A DNA stretch of 64,000 bases, taken from positions 434,001 through 498,000 of the forward strand of contig NZ_JBHSAP010000018.1 in NCBI RefSeq assembly GCF_042650125.1, given 5' to 3'. The notes beneath the pieces are model-generated. The model searched no databases. It was not told where the DNA came from and was given only the letters and a program-made list of their open reading frames with translations. Source of the stretch: Salinithrix halophila. GTDB taxonomy: Bacteria; Bacillota; Bacilli; Thermoactinomycetales; DSM-45169. The position numbers were made by a program, and so were the translations under genes. This document shows, one piece after another, positions 33,660 through 40,773 of this stretch. The number at the start of each line of letters is the position of its first letter. Positions within the stretch are counted from its first letter, which is position 1.

Positions 33660-34339
33660 ACCGGTTGCCTCCACAACTTAATCAGGGTGCGGAGAATTTG
33701 GAGGAACTGCCTCCCTCGATGTAAAAAACCATTCCAATCCCGCCCTGTTTCCCGGTGGCTCATTGGAAGAGGAACCTCTTTCACGCAATATCCGAACCGG
33801 AGAGCAGAAACCGTTAAACCCAATTCAATCCCGAACCCGGAGGGGAGAATGGAGATGGATTGCATCACTTCCCTCTTCACGGCCCGTTGCCCAGACAACG
33901 TTGCCTGGAGGGTGGTTCCCGTCAATCGGCGTACCCCCGACCGGGCCAACCCTTTTACGAGGCCAAACCCTCCTTTTTTTCGAGCAGGGGGAAAACGAGC
34001 AATCGTCATATCCGCCTCTCCGGCGAGAACGGGAGATAGAAGCGAGCCGCACAGCTTTGCATGCCTCTCTAAATCCGCATCAAGGAACAGATATACATCA
34101 CCGGCTGCATAGCGGATTCCTTCCGCGAGTGCTTGCCCCTTCCCTCTGTTTTTCGGCAAGCGTATGACATAGTCGGCGTGCCGACGTGCCAACTGTTCAG
34201 TCGCATCACGGCTTCCATCGTCAACGACGATGATCTCATCCACTAACGGGATACGTCGAACGGCGCGAAGGGTGGTTTCGATGCGCTCTTCTTCGTTATA
34301 AGCCGGAATGATCGCCGAGATGATCGGCTCTTTTTCCAT
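33656..34339 (-). CDS. Glycosyltransferase family 2
   Basis: A 227-residue GT-A glycosyltransferase: nucleotide-sugar binding SAIIPAYNEEERIETTLRAV, VVDDGSRDAT, NRGKGQALAEGI and the metal-binding FLDADLE (DxD-type), then SGQRAVKREV. This resembles dolichyl/polyprenyl-phosphate sugar transferases, but no membrane segment follows. I prefer the ATG at 34339 (GAGGGAT upstream). It overlaps the steB 3' end by 44 nt, so the two are translationally coupled. Confidence 0.85.
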   Translation of the reverse strand: MEKEPIISAIIPAYNEEERIETTLRAVRRIPLVDEIIVVDDGSRDATEQLARRHADYVIRLPKNRGKGQALAEGIRYAAGDVYLFLDADLERHAKLCGSLLSPVLAGEADMTIARFPPARKKGGFGLVKGLARSGVRRLTGTTLQATLSGQRAVKREVMQSISILPSGFGIELGLTVSALRFGYCVKEVPLPMSHRETGRDWNGFLHRGRQFLQILRTLIKLWRQPV

Positions 34340-35024
34340 CCATCCATCCCTCATTTCTGCGGTTCAGAGCATGTCGGATTAACTTGACCGCTTGGTAGGC
34401 CTCCAGGGAATCCTCTCGCCGAACCGATCCGTGGAAGGTATAGATAAAGGGTTCCTCTTCCTGAAAAGCTGTCCGGCTATGGAAACGGCTCTGTAGGATG
34501 AGAGGACCGGAGTATGCAAGGCGAATGTCCCGGTGCAAAACACTTTGATACCGGCGGATCCGGGGCTGCAGACAAACCACTGCATCATACCGATCATATA
34601 AAACCGGATTCGATCCTTTTTGCCCATAATCCGGAATCCCGCCCGCCCACCGAATCGCCCGGCTAAGCCGCTCCCGTTCTTCTCCATTACCACCGACCAG
34701 TAAAACCACTTGCCCCTTCAGTTCGTCGTGGAGAGCCGTTTGGAACATTCTTCGATGCTCTTGGTTGCGGGATTTCATTTCTCGTTCCCGTTCCTTAACA
34801 CGACCCAACAACAGTCGATTTTCTTTGAGCGCTTCCATATAACGAACCTCCAAGCGCTGTATCAGGACCTGTTGTTGCTTTTTCAGCCATTCCCCACCAT
34901 GGGTTCCTCCCAGGAGTATCCCGGTTCCCAGCGCGAGAAAAACTGCGGTGAGGGTAAAGAGATGATAGCGTTTCGAAAACAAAGTCATCACACCTAGGGA
35001 AACAGGATTCGTAAATAAAGCCAA
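34296..35024 (-). CDS. SteB-like membrane protein (copper transporter/MctB family label)
   Basis: A 242-residue protein with one N-terminal membrane helix (YHLFTLTAVFLALGTGILLGG, about 20-41), a coiled-coil (about 48-95, EREREMKSRNQEHRRM) and a soluble alpha/beta domain. Homologues are often labelled copper transporter MctB, but adjacency to SteA points to SteB, the SteA partner in septation and cell-wall hydrolysis in actinobacteria. The start overlaps the steA stop by 31 nt. Confidence 0.75.
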   Translation of the reverse strand: MALFTNPVSLGVMTLFSKRYHLFTLTAVFLALGTGILLGGTHGGEWLKKQQQVLIQRLEVRYMEALKENRLLLGRVKEREREMKSRNQEHRRMFQTALHDELKGQVVLLVGGNGEERERLSRAIRWAGGIPDYGQKGSNPVLYDRYDAVVCLQPRIRRYQSVLHRDIRLAYSGPLILQSRFHSRTAFQEEEPFIYTFHGSVRREDSLEAYQAVKLIRHALNRRNEGWMDGKRADHLGDHSGL

Positions 35025-36154
35025 AAAAGGCGGAACAGATGAAGGAATTTGGGATTGACCAAAGCAAAGGAGACCAATGGAAAAAGAGCGGCTGCACCTA
35101 ACCAGGCAATTTCTCTCGCCCGCACGTCTTTCTGGTATAAGCGGCTGACCCCTTTCGCATCCACCAACCGGGTACCCACTTTCATGCGGACCAGGATCGT
35201 GCTGGCCATCCCCTTCCTCCCCTTCTCGAGAAAATCGATCATATGGGAGTGACTTCCTACGGCCACGATCAGCTCCGCTCCTTCCTCAAAAGCCATTAGC
35301 ATGGCGAGGTCTTCGCTGGTCCCGGCTGCTGGCAGGACGTGAGGAGCTAACCCTAGAGATTCCACCCTTTTCTGGCCTGGTGAATGACCGTCTGGATAGG
35401 CGTGAACGATAATCTCCGCTCCGGAGAGGAGGGCTTGATCGGAAACGGAATCCATATCTCCCACGATCAAATCCGGTGTCCATCCCCTTTCTAACAAAGC
35501 ATCTGCTCCTCCATCCACACCAATGAGGACGGGATCAACCTCTCGGATATACGAACGGATCGCTGTCAGATCTTCCCGATAACCGGCCCCCCTCACTACC
35601 ACAACCACATCCTTTCCGCGAAGGGGAACGCGCAAAGTAGGCACATCCAGTCGGGTTGTAACAAAGGACTCTTCTTGTCCCGCATAACGGAGGGTATTTC
35701 GGATAAAGGGCTTTAACCTCTCTTCCAGACGATCCCTAGCCCGGGAAAGCTGCTCTTCCAACCGAATGGCATCCAGCAATTCCCCCTTGGCCATCTCTTC
35801 CCAACAGCCATCTTTCATCCTCAACAGAGATTCACCTTTTAACTCGATGGGTTCCCCTTCCCGCAACTCCTTCAACACTTTTTCTCCCACCCGGTCCAAA
35901 ATGGGGATGCCCGCTTCCACCAGACGGGTAGCCCCTGCTGCTGGGTACTCACCGCTAAGGGTAGGAGAGGCGTTAATCACTGCTTTTACCCGTTTACGAA
36001 CCAACCCTTCCGCCGCTACTTCATCCAGATCCCGATGGTTGATCACGGCGATCTCACCAGGAAGGATTCGACTGAGAAGCCGTTTGGTTCGTCGATCAAT
36101 CACTGCCTTGCCCCGGCAGGTTTTTTCCCTGCCGAAAAAACTGCCGGAAAGCAT
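34994..36154 (-). CDS. SteA, putative cytokinetic ring protein
   Basis: A 386-residue protein related in its central part to thiamine pyrophosphokinase (GVDGGADALLERGWTPDLIVGDMDSVSD, about 225-255), with an N-terminal SteA-specific region (VIDRRTKRLLSRILPGEIAVINHRDLDEVAAEGL) and a C-terminal transmembrane segment (about 345-380). In corynebacteria SteA works with SteB in daughter-cell separation. First gene of a steA-steB-GT2-MraY-like cassette; the same cassette occurs near recN-spo0A in many Firmicutes, as here. I start at the ATG at 36154 behind AGGGAGAG. Confidence 0.8.
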   Translation of the reverse strand: MLSGSFFGREKTCRGKAVIDRRTKRLLSRILPGEIAVINHRDLDEVAAEGLVRKRVKAVINASPTLSGEYPAAGATRLVEAGIPILDRVGEKVLKELREGEPIELKGESLLRMKDGCWEEMAKGELLDAIRLEEQLSRARDRLEERLKPFIRNTLRYAGQEESFVTTRLDVPTLRVPLRGKDVVVVVRGAGYREDLTAIRSYIREVDPVLIGVDGGADALLERGWTPDLIVGDMDSVSDQALLSGAEIIVHAYPDGHSPGQKRVESLGLAPHVLPAAGTSEDLAMLMAFEEGAELIVAVGSHSHMIDFLEKGRKGMASTILVRMKVGTRLVDAKGVSRLYQKDVRAREIAWLGAAALFPLVSFALVNPKFLHLFRLFWLYLRILFP

Positions 36155-36249
36155 CAGTTCTCTCCCTTTCAATCTGAGGATTTGCCTTTAGTATGGATCT
36201 CTTTTTGGCAGGACATGCGGCGGAAGATTGGTTGCCTTTTTACCCAAAC

Positions 36250-36293
36250 AAAAAAACCCGCCTTATCGCCGGATCAACGGCAATAAATACGGG
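36250..36293 (-). terminator. Terminator hairpin, original downstream end of spo0A (copy A)
   Basis: Minus-strand stem CCCG..TTATTGCCG / CGGCGATAA..CGGG with seven T. It lies next to the displaced copy of the spo0A 3' end at 36312-36334 and resembles the hairpin at 38201-38249. Confidence 0.6.
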
Positions 36294-36311
36294 ATAGGTA
36301 GATTCGTGAAT

Positions 36312-36334
36312 GATTATCCCACTTTATGTTCAAT
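36312..36334 (-). repeat. Direct repeat: displaced copy of the spo0A 3' end
   Basis: A 23-bp identity with 38359-38381, encoding the last residues IEHKVG plus stop of Spo0A. It marks the left border of the inserted EamA/methyltransferase segment. Confidence 0.9.
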
Positions 36335-36428
36335 CAGTGCTATAGGGTGAAAAAGAACAGGGCAAATCTGTTTTACCTTCTACCGGGCTTGTTTCGTCTT
36401 TATTTGTTTAAAAATACCGGATAGGTAC

Positions 36429-36468
36429 ATAAAAGAGTCGGTATTTATATAAATACCGACTCTTTTAT
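36429..36468. terminator. Perfect 40-bp palindrome, bidirectional terminator candidate
   Basis: Arms of 20 bp around ATAAAAGAGTCGGTATTTAT with no spacer. It lies 33 nt after the EamA gene stop; the AAAA/TTTT ends give T-runs on both strands. Confidence 0.7.
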
Positions 36469-36501
36469 ATGTTATTCATATAGATTTGATACATTCTGAA
36501 A

Positions 36502-37404
36502 CTATTGTTCCAAATTTGTTGCTTCGACTTTTTTGTTGGTTGAGGTAGATAAGAGAAGCATCGAAGCAAGTAGTACCGTAACACCAACCCATCCAAAAGA
36601 ATGTAATTGCTCACCAAACAAGGTTACTGCTAAAACAGTTGCGGTTAACGGCTCCAAAAGTGCCGCTACAGATGCATGTGTGGCCATTGTCCGTTCCAAT
36701 CCCAAAATATAAACGACATAGGCAAGCGCAGTTGGTATCCAACCCAGAAACAGTAACGCACTCCAAACTTCTAGGCTAAAGCCTGGTAATGTGATAAAGG
36801 GGAGCATGAATAGAGCGCCTAAGGTAAAAGCCCAAGCTATAATGCGAAACGGTTCTACTCCAGAAAGGAGTTTTTTTCCGACTAATGTGTATCCACCATA
36901 ACAGAAGGCGGCTACAAAAGCTAATGCATTTCCGAATAAGAAATGCGTATTAGATAAACCCCTTAGGCTGTCAACCCCAATTAACAGGGCTGTACCCGTA
37001 ATTCCCAGAACTAATGCCATACCCGTTTTTCTACCCCAGGGTTCACGAAGGAACCAGCGGGAACACAAAGCTACTAACACAGGAGCCAAACAAATGGTGA
37101 TTAAAGTTGCTGTGGATACCATCGTACGATCCACTGCTGAAAAATAACAGATTTGGTAGCCTGCAATTCCTATGCCGAAAAGAAGAAGGAGTTTTTGATG
37201 TGATGGGTGTAGAGGTTTAACTTTTCCATTACGTTTTCTTTCGATCCAGGCTGCTATAATCATCAATGGAACTCCAAGGAGAAGGCGCCATGCTCCAATT
37301 GAGAGCGGGTCCAACTGATGGTGGACACTCAGCCATTTCCCTGTTATTCCGGCGGTTCCCCACATCATTGCAGCCATACAAACCAAAGGCAATCCCGAAC
37401 GCAA
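36502..37404 (-). CDS. EamA/DMT-family transporter
   Basis: A 300-residue transporter with two EamA repeats and about ten membrane segments (starting LPLVCMAAMMWGTAGITGKW; second repeat from GNALAFVAAFCYGGYTLVGKK). Substrate unknown; family members export amino acids or other metabolites. The gene is clearly more AT-rich than its surroundings and lies in the insert bounded by copies of the spo0A 3' end, so recent acquisition is likely. The interval to the methyltransferase stop (145 nt) holds a hairpin-like GCGGGAT..ATCCCGC region at about 37433-37470. Confidence 0.9.
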   Translation of the reverse strand: MRSGLPLVCMAAMMWGTAGITGKWLSVHHQLDPLSIGAWRLLLGVPLMIIAAWIERKRNGKVKPLHPSHQKLLLLFGIGIAGYQICYFSAVDRTMVSTATLITICLAPVLVALCSRWFLREPWGRKTGMALVLGITGTALLIGVDSLRGLSNTHFLFGNALAFVAAFCYGGYTLVGKKLLSGVEPFRIIAWAFTLGALFMLPFITLPGFSLEVWSALLFLGWIPTALAYVVYILGLERTMATHASVAALLEPLTATVLAVTLFGEQLHSFGWVGVTVLLASMLLLSTSTNKKVEATNLEQ

Positions 37405-37549
37405 TCCGATCCCCTCCCAAATTTTAATATGGGGCGGGATCGAGTTAGTTACCCACCTCTAATCCCGCCTCTAAACGGATAGCAGGAAAGAAGGAGGAGG
37501 CAGAACACCCCGTAAAGCCATAGAGCTCACCTCCTAAAAGCAATTTATA

Positions 37550-38200
37550 CTATATCTTTTTACCAAATGTAATATGAAGTTGCCCTTGTATTTCCGGGAA
37601 TCGGACTTGCATAAATTGATGTAACTCCCTTAACAACTCCAGTTTATCATCCATTAATAATTGCTCCAATTGCTCATCGGAAAAAGAACAAACGGCTCGC
37701 TGTTGGATATTCGAAAACCACTTACCCATCATTTTTAATAAGTGTTGACTAGGTAAACTGTTTTGTTTAAGTAATTTACGTTCGGTTTCGTTGTAAAAGG
37801 ATAAAAAATTGGTGAACGGGTAATCAGAGTCCCAACTAGATATAATGACAATTCCATTGGGGCGTAGTACCTGCCAAATTTGAAACAATAAATTATTCTT
37901 TTCTTCATTGGAAAAATGGCTAAAGGTACCCATCATACAAGTGATGATGTCAAAAGAATGTTCCGGAAAGTTAAGTGATAAAGCATTCATTTTTAAGAGA
38001 TGGACTTTATCTTCTAAGCCATTTTGCATTAAATTTCTTTGGGCAATATGCAACGCATCATCCGATATATCAATCCCTGTAACATTACACCCTTTCTGTG
38101 CGAAATAAATCGGGTATCGGCCTGTAGCCGTTCCAATATCAAGTACTCTACCTTTGAGCTGAAACATGAAGTTATCGATCTGAAACTCAAATTCGGTCAT
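37550..38200 (-). CDS. Class I SAM-dependent methyltransferase, probably N-terminally shortened
   Basis: A 216-residue methyltransferase with SAM motif I GRVLDIGTATGRYPI (about 17), motif II VTGIDISDDAL, motif IV FDIITCMMGTFSHF and post-motif PNGIVIISSWDS. Only about 16 residues precede motif I where relatives usually have 35-45. The ATG at 38200 directly follows the T-run of the spo0A-terminator-like hairpin (38201-38249), whose GGCGGGA arm may now serve as ribosome site. AT-rich; in the same insert as the EamA gene. Target unknown. Confidence 0.8.
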   Translation of the reverse strand: MTEFEFQIDNFMFQLKGRVLDIGTATGRYPIYFAQKGCNVTGIDISDDALHIAQRNLMQNGLEDKVHLLKMNALSLNFPEHSFDIITCMMGTFSHFSNEEKNNLLFQIWQVLRPNGIVIISSWDSDYPFTNFLSFYNETERKLLKQNSLPSQHLLKMMGKWFSNIQQRAVCSFSDEQLEQLLMDDKLELLRELHQFMQVRFPEIQGQLHITFGKKI

Positions 38201-38249
38201 AAAAAATCCCGCCTTTTTACCGTATTAGCTCACGGCAATAAATAGCGAG
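38201..38249 (-). terminator. Terminator-like hairpin after spo0A (copy B)
   Basis: Minus-strand ATTTATTGCCGT..ACGGTAAAAAGGCGGG with six T, related to copy A (36250-36293). It ends at the methyltransferase start codon. Confidence 0.5.
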
Positions 38250-38358
38250 AATTAGTCGGCATACACCCCGGAAATTTACCGGTATGAAACGCCTTATTCC
38301 GAAGTTTATCGGTATAGATGCTCTCGGCTTAAACCGCCAAAATCCTCATCATCCTAGC

Positions 38359-38381
38359 GATTATCCCACTTTATGTTCAAT
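38359..38381 (-). repeat. Direct repeat: authentic spo0A 3' end
   Basis: Same 23 bp as 36312-36334, here continuous with the spo0A reading frame. It marks the right border of the insert. Confidence 0.9.
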
Positions 38382-39137
38382 TCGGAGCTTGTCAGCCACC
38401 ATGGCGATGAATTCCGAATTCGTGGGTTTAGCCTTGCTAACGTTGATCGTATAACCGAACAGTTTGCGGATGGAATCCATGTTTCCCCGGCTCCAAGCGA
38501 CTTCGATGGCATGGCGGATCGCCCGTTCCACTCGGCTGGGTGTGGTATTGTATTTCTCGGCGATTCGGGGGTAAAGGGTTTTGGTGATCGCCCCCAGTAA
38601 CTCCACCTCGTTATACACCATCGTGATCGCTTCCCTTAGATAGAGATACCCCTTGATATGAGCCGGTACGCCGATTTCATGAATAACATTGGTGATATTG
38701 GCATCCAAGTTTTCCGTACGCGGGGCGCTGGCAGTTATCCCAGTCCCGCGGGTCGATGTTACTGGTCGACCTTGCATCTGGCGGATACGGTGAGTCAGCA
38801 CCTCCATATCAAAGGGCTTCAAGATATAATAAGCCGCTCCGAGTTCGACGGCCCGTTGGGTGATATTCTCCTGACCAAAAGCCGTCAACATGATGATTTT
38901 CGGCATTGCTTCCGATCGATCATTCAATTTTTCCAATACACCAAGACCATCCAGGTGCGGCATAATGATATCCAGAACGAGTACATCTGGCATCTCCCGG
39001 TCAAGCAGGTCCATCACTTCGTTCCCGTTGTACGCCACGCCGATGACCTCAATATCCTGTTGTGAATTCAGATGATCTTTCAATAGTTCGGCAAATTCTC
39101 GGTTGTCGTCAGCCAATACGACACGCATCTTCTCCAA
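38361..39137 (-). CDS. spo0A: Spo0A, master regulator of sporulation
   Basis: Response regulator that, when phosphorylated through the phosphorelay, activates or represses sporulation-entry genes. The 258 residues contain a receiver domain (acidic pocket ADDNR, phospho-Asp in LDIIMPHLDGLGVLE at about 55, Lys in ILKPFDMEVL), a linker and the Spo0A DNA-binding domain (HIKGYLYLREAI; NTTPSRVERAIRHAIEVAW). Fully conserved length and ending IEHKVG. TTG at 39137 is placed behind GGGAGGGG; an ATG three codons later is possible. A 0A box lies upstream. Followed by a foreign insert instead of steA. Confidence 0.98.
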   Translation of the reverse strand: MEKMRVVLADDNREFAELLKDHLNSQQDIEVIGVAYNGNEVMDLLDREMPDVLVLDIIMPHLDGLGVLEKLNDRSEAMPKIIMLTAFGQENITQRAVELGAAYYILKPFDMEVLTHRIRQMQGRPVTSTRGTGITASAPRTENLDANITNVIHEIGVPAHIKGYLYLREAITMVYNEVELLGAITKTLYPRIAEKYNTTPSRVERAIRHAIEVAWSRGNMDSIRKLFGYTINVSKAKPTNSEFIAMVADKLRIEHKVG

Positions 39138-39194
39138 AAACGGCCCCTCCCTCTTTTTTACGCGTACTTTCCGCTATCCTGTTATGTCAAAAAG

Positions 39195-39201
39195 TTCGAC
39201 A
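39195..39201 (-). promoter_or_regulatory. 0A box upstream of spo0A
   Basis: Minus strand TGTCGAA, the core Spo0A-binding sequence, about 60 nt before the start, overlapping a TTGACA-like region. Suggests autoregulation, as in B. subtilis. Confidence 0.6.
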
Positions 39202-39248
39202 ACCGTATTACCCATTCCTTCTTTTTCAATCAGGGTTTTTTCCGTTAA

Positions 39249-40583
39249 TTACCGTTTATTTGACCCTTTGCATAAAAAAAAGCGGCTTTGTTTAGAAGCC
39301 GCTGATGGGAGAACCCCTGCATCCTGTAGCATCCACTCGATGTACGTTCCATAACCCGACGTCGGGTCATTGACAAAAACGTGGGTGACAGCCCCAACCA
39401 ATTTTCCATTCTGCAATATGGGACTCCCGCTCATTCCCTGTACAATCCCGCCCGTTTTATTGAGCAATCGGGGATCCGTTACTTTGATGATCATCCCTTT
39501 GGTTGCTGGGAATTTCTGATGAATGAGATGGACAATTTCGATGTCGTAGCTCTCCACTTTCTGTCCTTCCACCACCGTCAGGATTTTGGCCGGTCCTTCT
39601 TTCACCTCTTCAGACAGAGCGATTGGGACCGTTCGATTGCTCTCGGGTTCTCGTTCCATCTGGCCGAATATGCCAAAGGGGGTATTATGACGGATCGTTC
39701 CAAGGATCTGGTTTTCCCTGAAAAATATTGCCCGCTTTTCCCCCGGTTCCCCATTCGCTCCCTTTTGGATGGAGGTAACGTTAGAGTGAACGATCTTACC
39801 GCCCCCGACAGCGATTGGCTGACCTGTATCCATGTCGGTAATCACATGACCGAGTGCACCGTACACTTTCTTTTTCGGATCGTAAAAAGTCAGCGTACCA
39901 ACACCGGCTGCCGAATTCCGGATATAAAGACCAATGCGGTAACATTTCTCACCCGAATCCCAAATCGGCTTCAGAAACACCTTTTTCTTTGCCGCTCCTC
40001 TTGCCAATAACACTTGGATCCGACGGCCTTCCCTGCCTGCCTTATCGACGCTTTTAGCCAACTGTCCAATTTCGTGAATGGGCTCCCCGTCCATGGCCAA
40101 AATATAGTCCCCGACCCGGATGTCCGCCAATTCACCGGGGGATTTTTCCTTTCCCCGAATCAGATGGTGGCCCACGACCATGGCTCCGGCGGATTGCATC
40201 TTTACCCCGATGGATTGCCCCCCCGGAACCACCCGGATATCAGGAAGCACACTTACTGTCATCCGTTTTACCGGTAACATCCCGAACAGACGCAAGGTCA
40301 ACTGCGTTTGACCGATGTGCTTTGAAACCAAGGTAAAGGGCTTACTGAGATGCAGACGTACCTGGCTCTCATTCGCCCGGTTGACTGCTGCCACCCTGGG
40401 GTTCGCCACAACCGCCGTCGCCGAAACGGGCATCGTTAGGCGAAGTTCTTTCCAACTCCCCGAGAAGAGCCGCATTTCCGATGGAAACGCCATGTACTGA
40501 CGAAATGGGATGCTCATGCTTCCCCATGCCAACAAAAGCACCAAAAATAACCCCGTCCATTTGATTCTCTGTCTGTGCCCCAC
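39249..40583 (-). CDS. spoIVB: SpoIVB, sporulation signalling serine peptidase
   Basis: Forespore-secreted PDZ-protease that triggers sigma-K activation by cleaving SpoIVFA. The 444 residues have an N-terminal membrane anchor (about 7-25), a PDZ domain (GELADIRVGDYILAMDGEPI, about 150) and a trypsin-like SpoIVB domain with His in GALGHVITD, Asp in TDMDTG and nucleophile in QGMSGSPILQ. I place the start at the GTG at 40583, AGGAG 10 nt upstream. The reading frame continues past the expected end through the terminator hairpin, adding an odd tail (SAASKQSRFFLCKGSNKR). Confidence 0.95.
   Translation of the reverse strand: MGHRQRIKWTGLFLVLLLAWGSMSIPFRQYMAFPSEMRLFSGSWKELRLTMPVSATAVVANPRVAAVNRANESQVRLHLSKPFTLVSKHIGQTQLTLRLFGMLPVKRMTVSVLPDIRVVPGGQSIGVKMQSAGAMVVGHHLIRGKEKSPGELADIRVGDYILAMDGEPIHEIGQLAKSVDKAGREGRRIQVLLARGAAKKKVFLKPIWDSGEKCYRIGLYIRNSAAGVGTLTFYDPKKKVYGALGHVITDMDTGQPIAVGGGKIVHSNVTSIQKGANGEPGEKRAIFFRENQILGTIRHNTPFGIFGQMEREPESNRTVPIALSEEVKEGPAKILTVVEGQKVESYDIEIVHLIHQKFPATKGMIIKVTDPRLLNKTGGIVQGMSGSPILQNGKLVGAVTHVFVNDPTSGYGTYIEWMLQDAGVLPSAASKQSRFFLCKGSNKR
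39274..39303 (-). terminator. Terminator inside the 3' end of the spoIVB frame
   Basis: Minus-strand AGCGGCTTC / GAAGC-type stem with AGCCGCT and eight T. It is translated as part of SpoIVB because the stop codon lies beyond it, at 39249. Confidence 0.8.
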
Positions 40584-40731
40584 GGCTTTCACACTCCTGC
40601 TTTTCCTGCCTACACCTCCACGGCGATGTCTCCATCGTAATGATTAAGGTGTCCGCGCTCCTTTTCTTTTATGTCACGCAAATGCTTCCTCATCACCGAA
40701 AGGGCCGGCTGACACAGGAGGTTAGCCAATG

Positions 40732-40768
40732 AAAAAAACCCCCCCAGTGCACAATGGCATTTGGGGGG
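40732..40768 (-). terminator. Terminator between recN and spoIVB
   Basis: Minus-strand CCCCCCA / TGGGGGG stem with an inner TGCCATTGTGCA and seven T. It isolates forespore-expressed spoIVB from recN. Confidence 0.85.
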
Positions 40769-40773
40769 AATGA

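Noticed and set aside
34296..35024. Copper transporter
   Set aside because: One membrane helix plus coiled coil and no metal-binding Cys/Met/His cluster; adjacency to SteA supports SteB.
36429..36468. Phage or plasmid origin at the perfect 40-bp palindrome
   Set aside because: Position just after a stop codon and A/T ends fit a bidirectional terminator; no iterons or Rep gene nearby.
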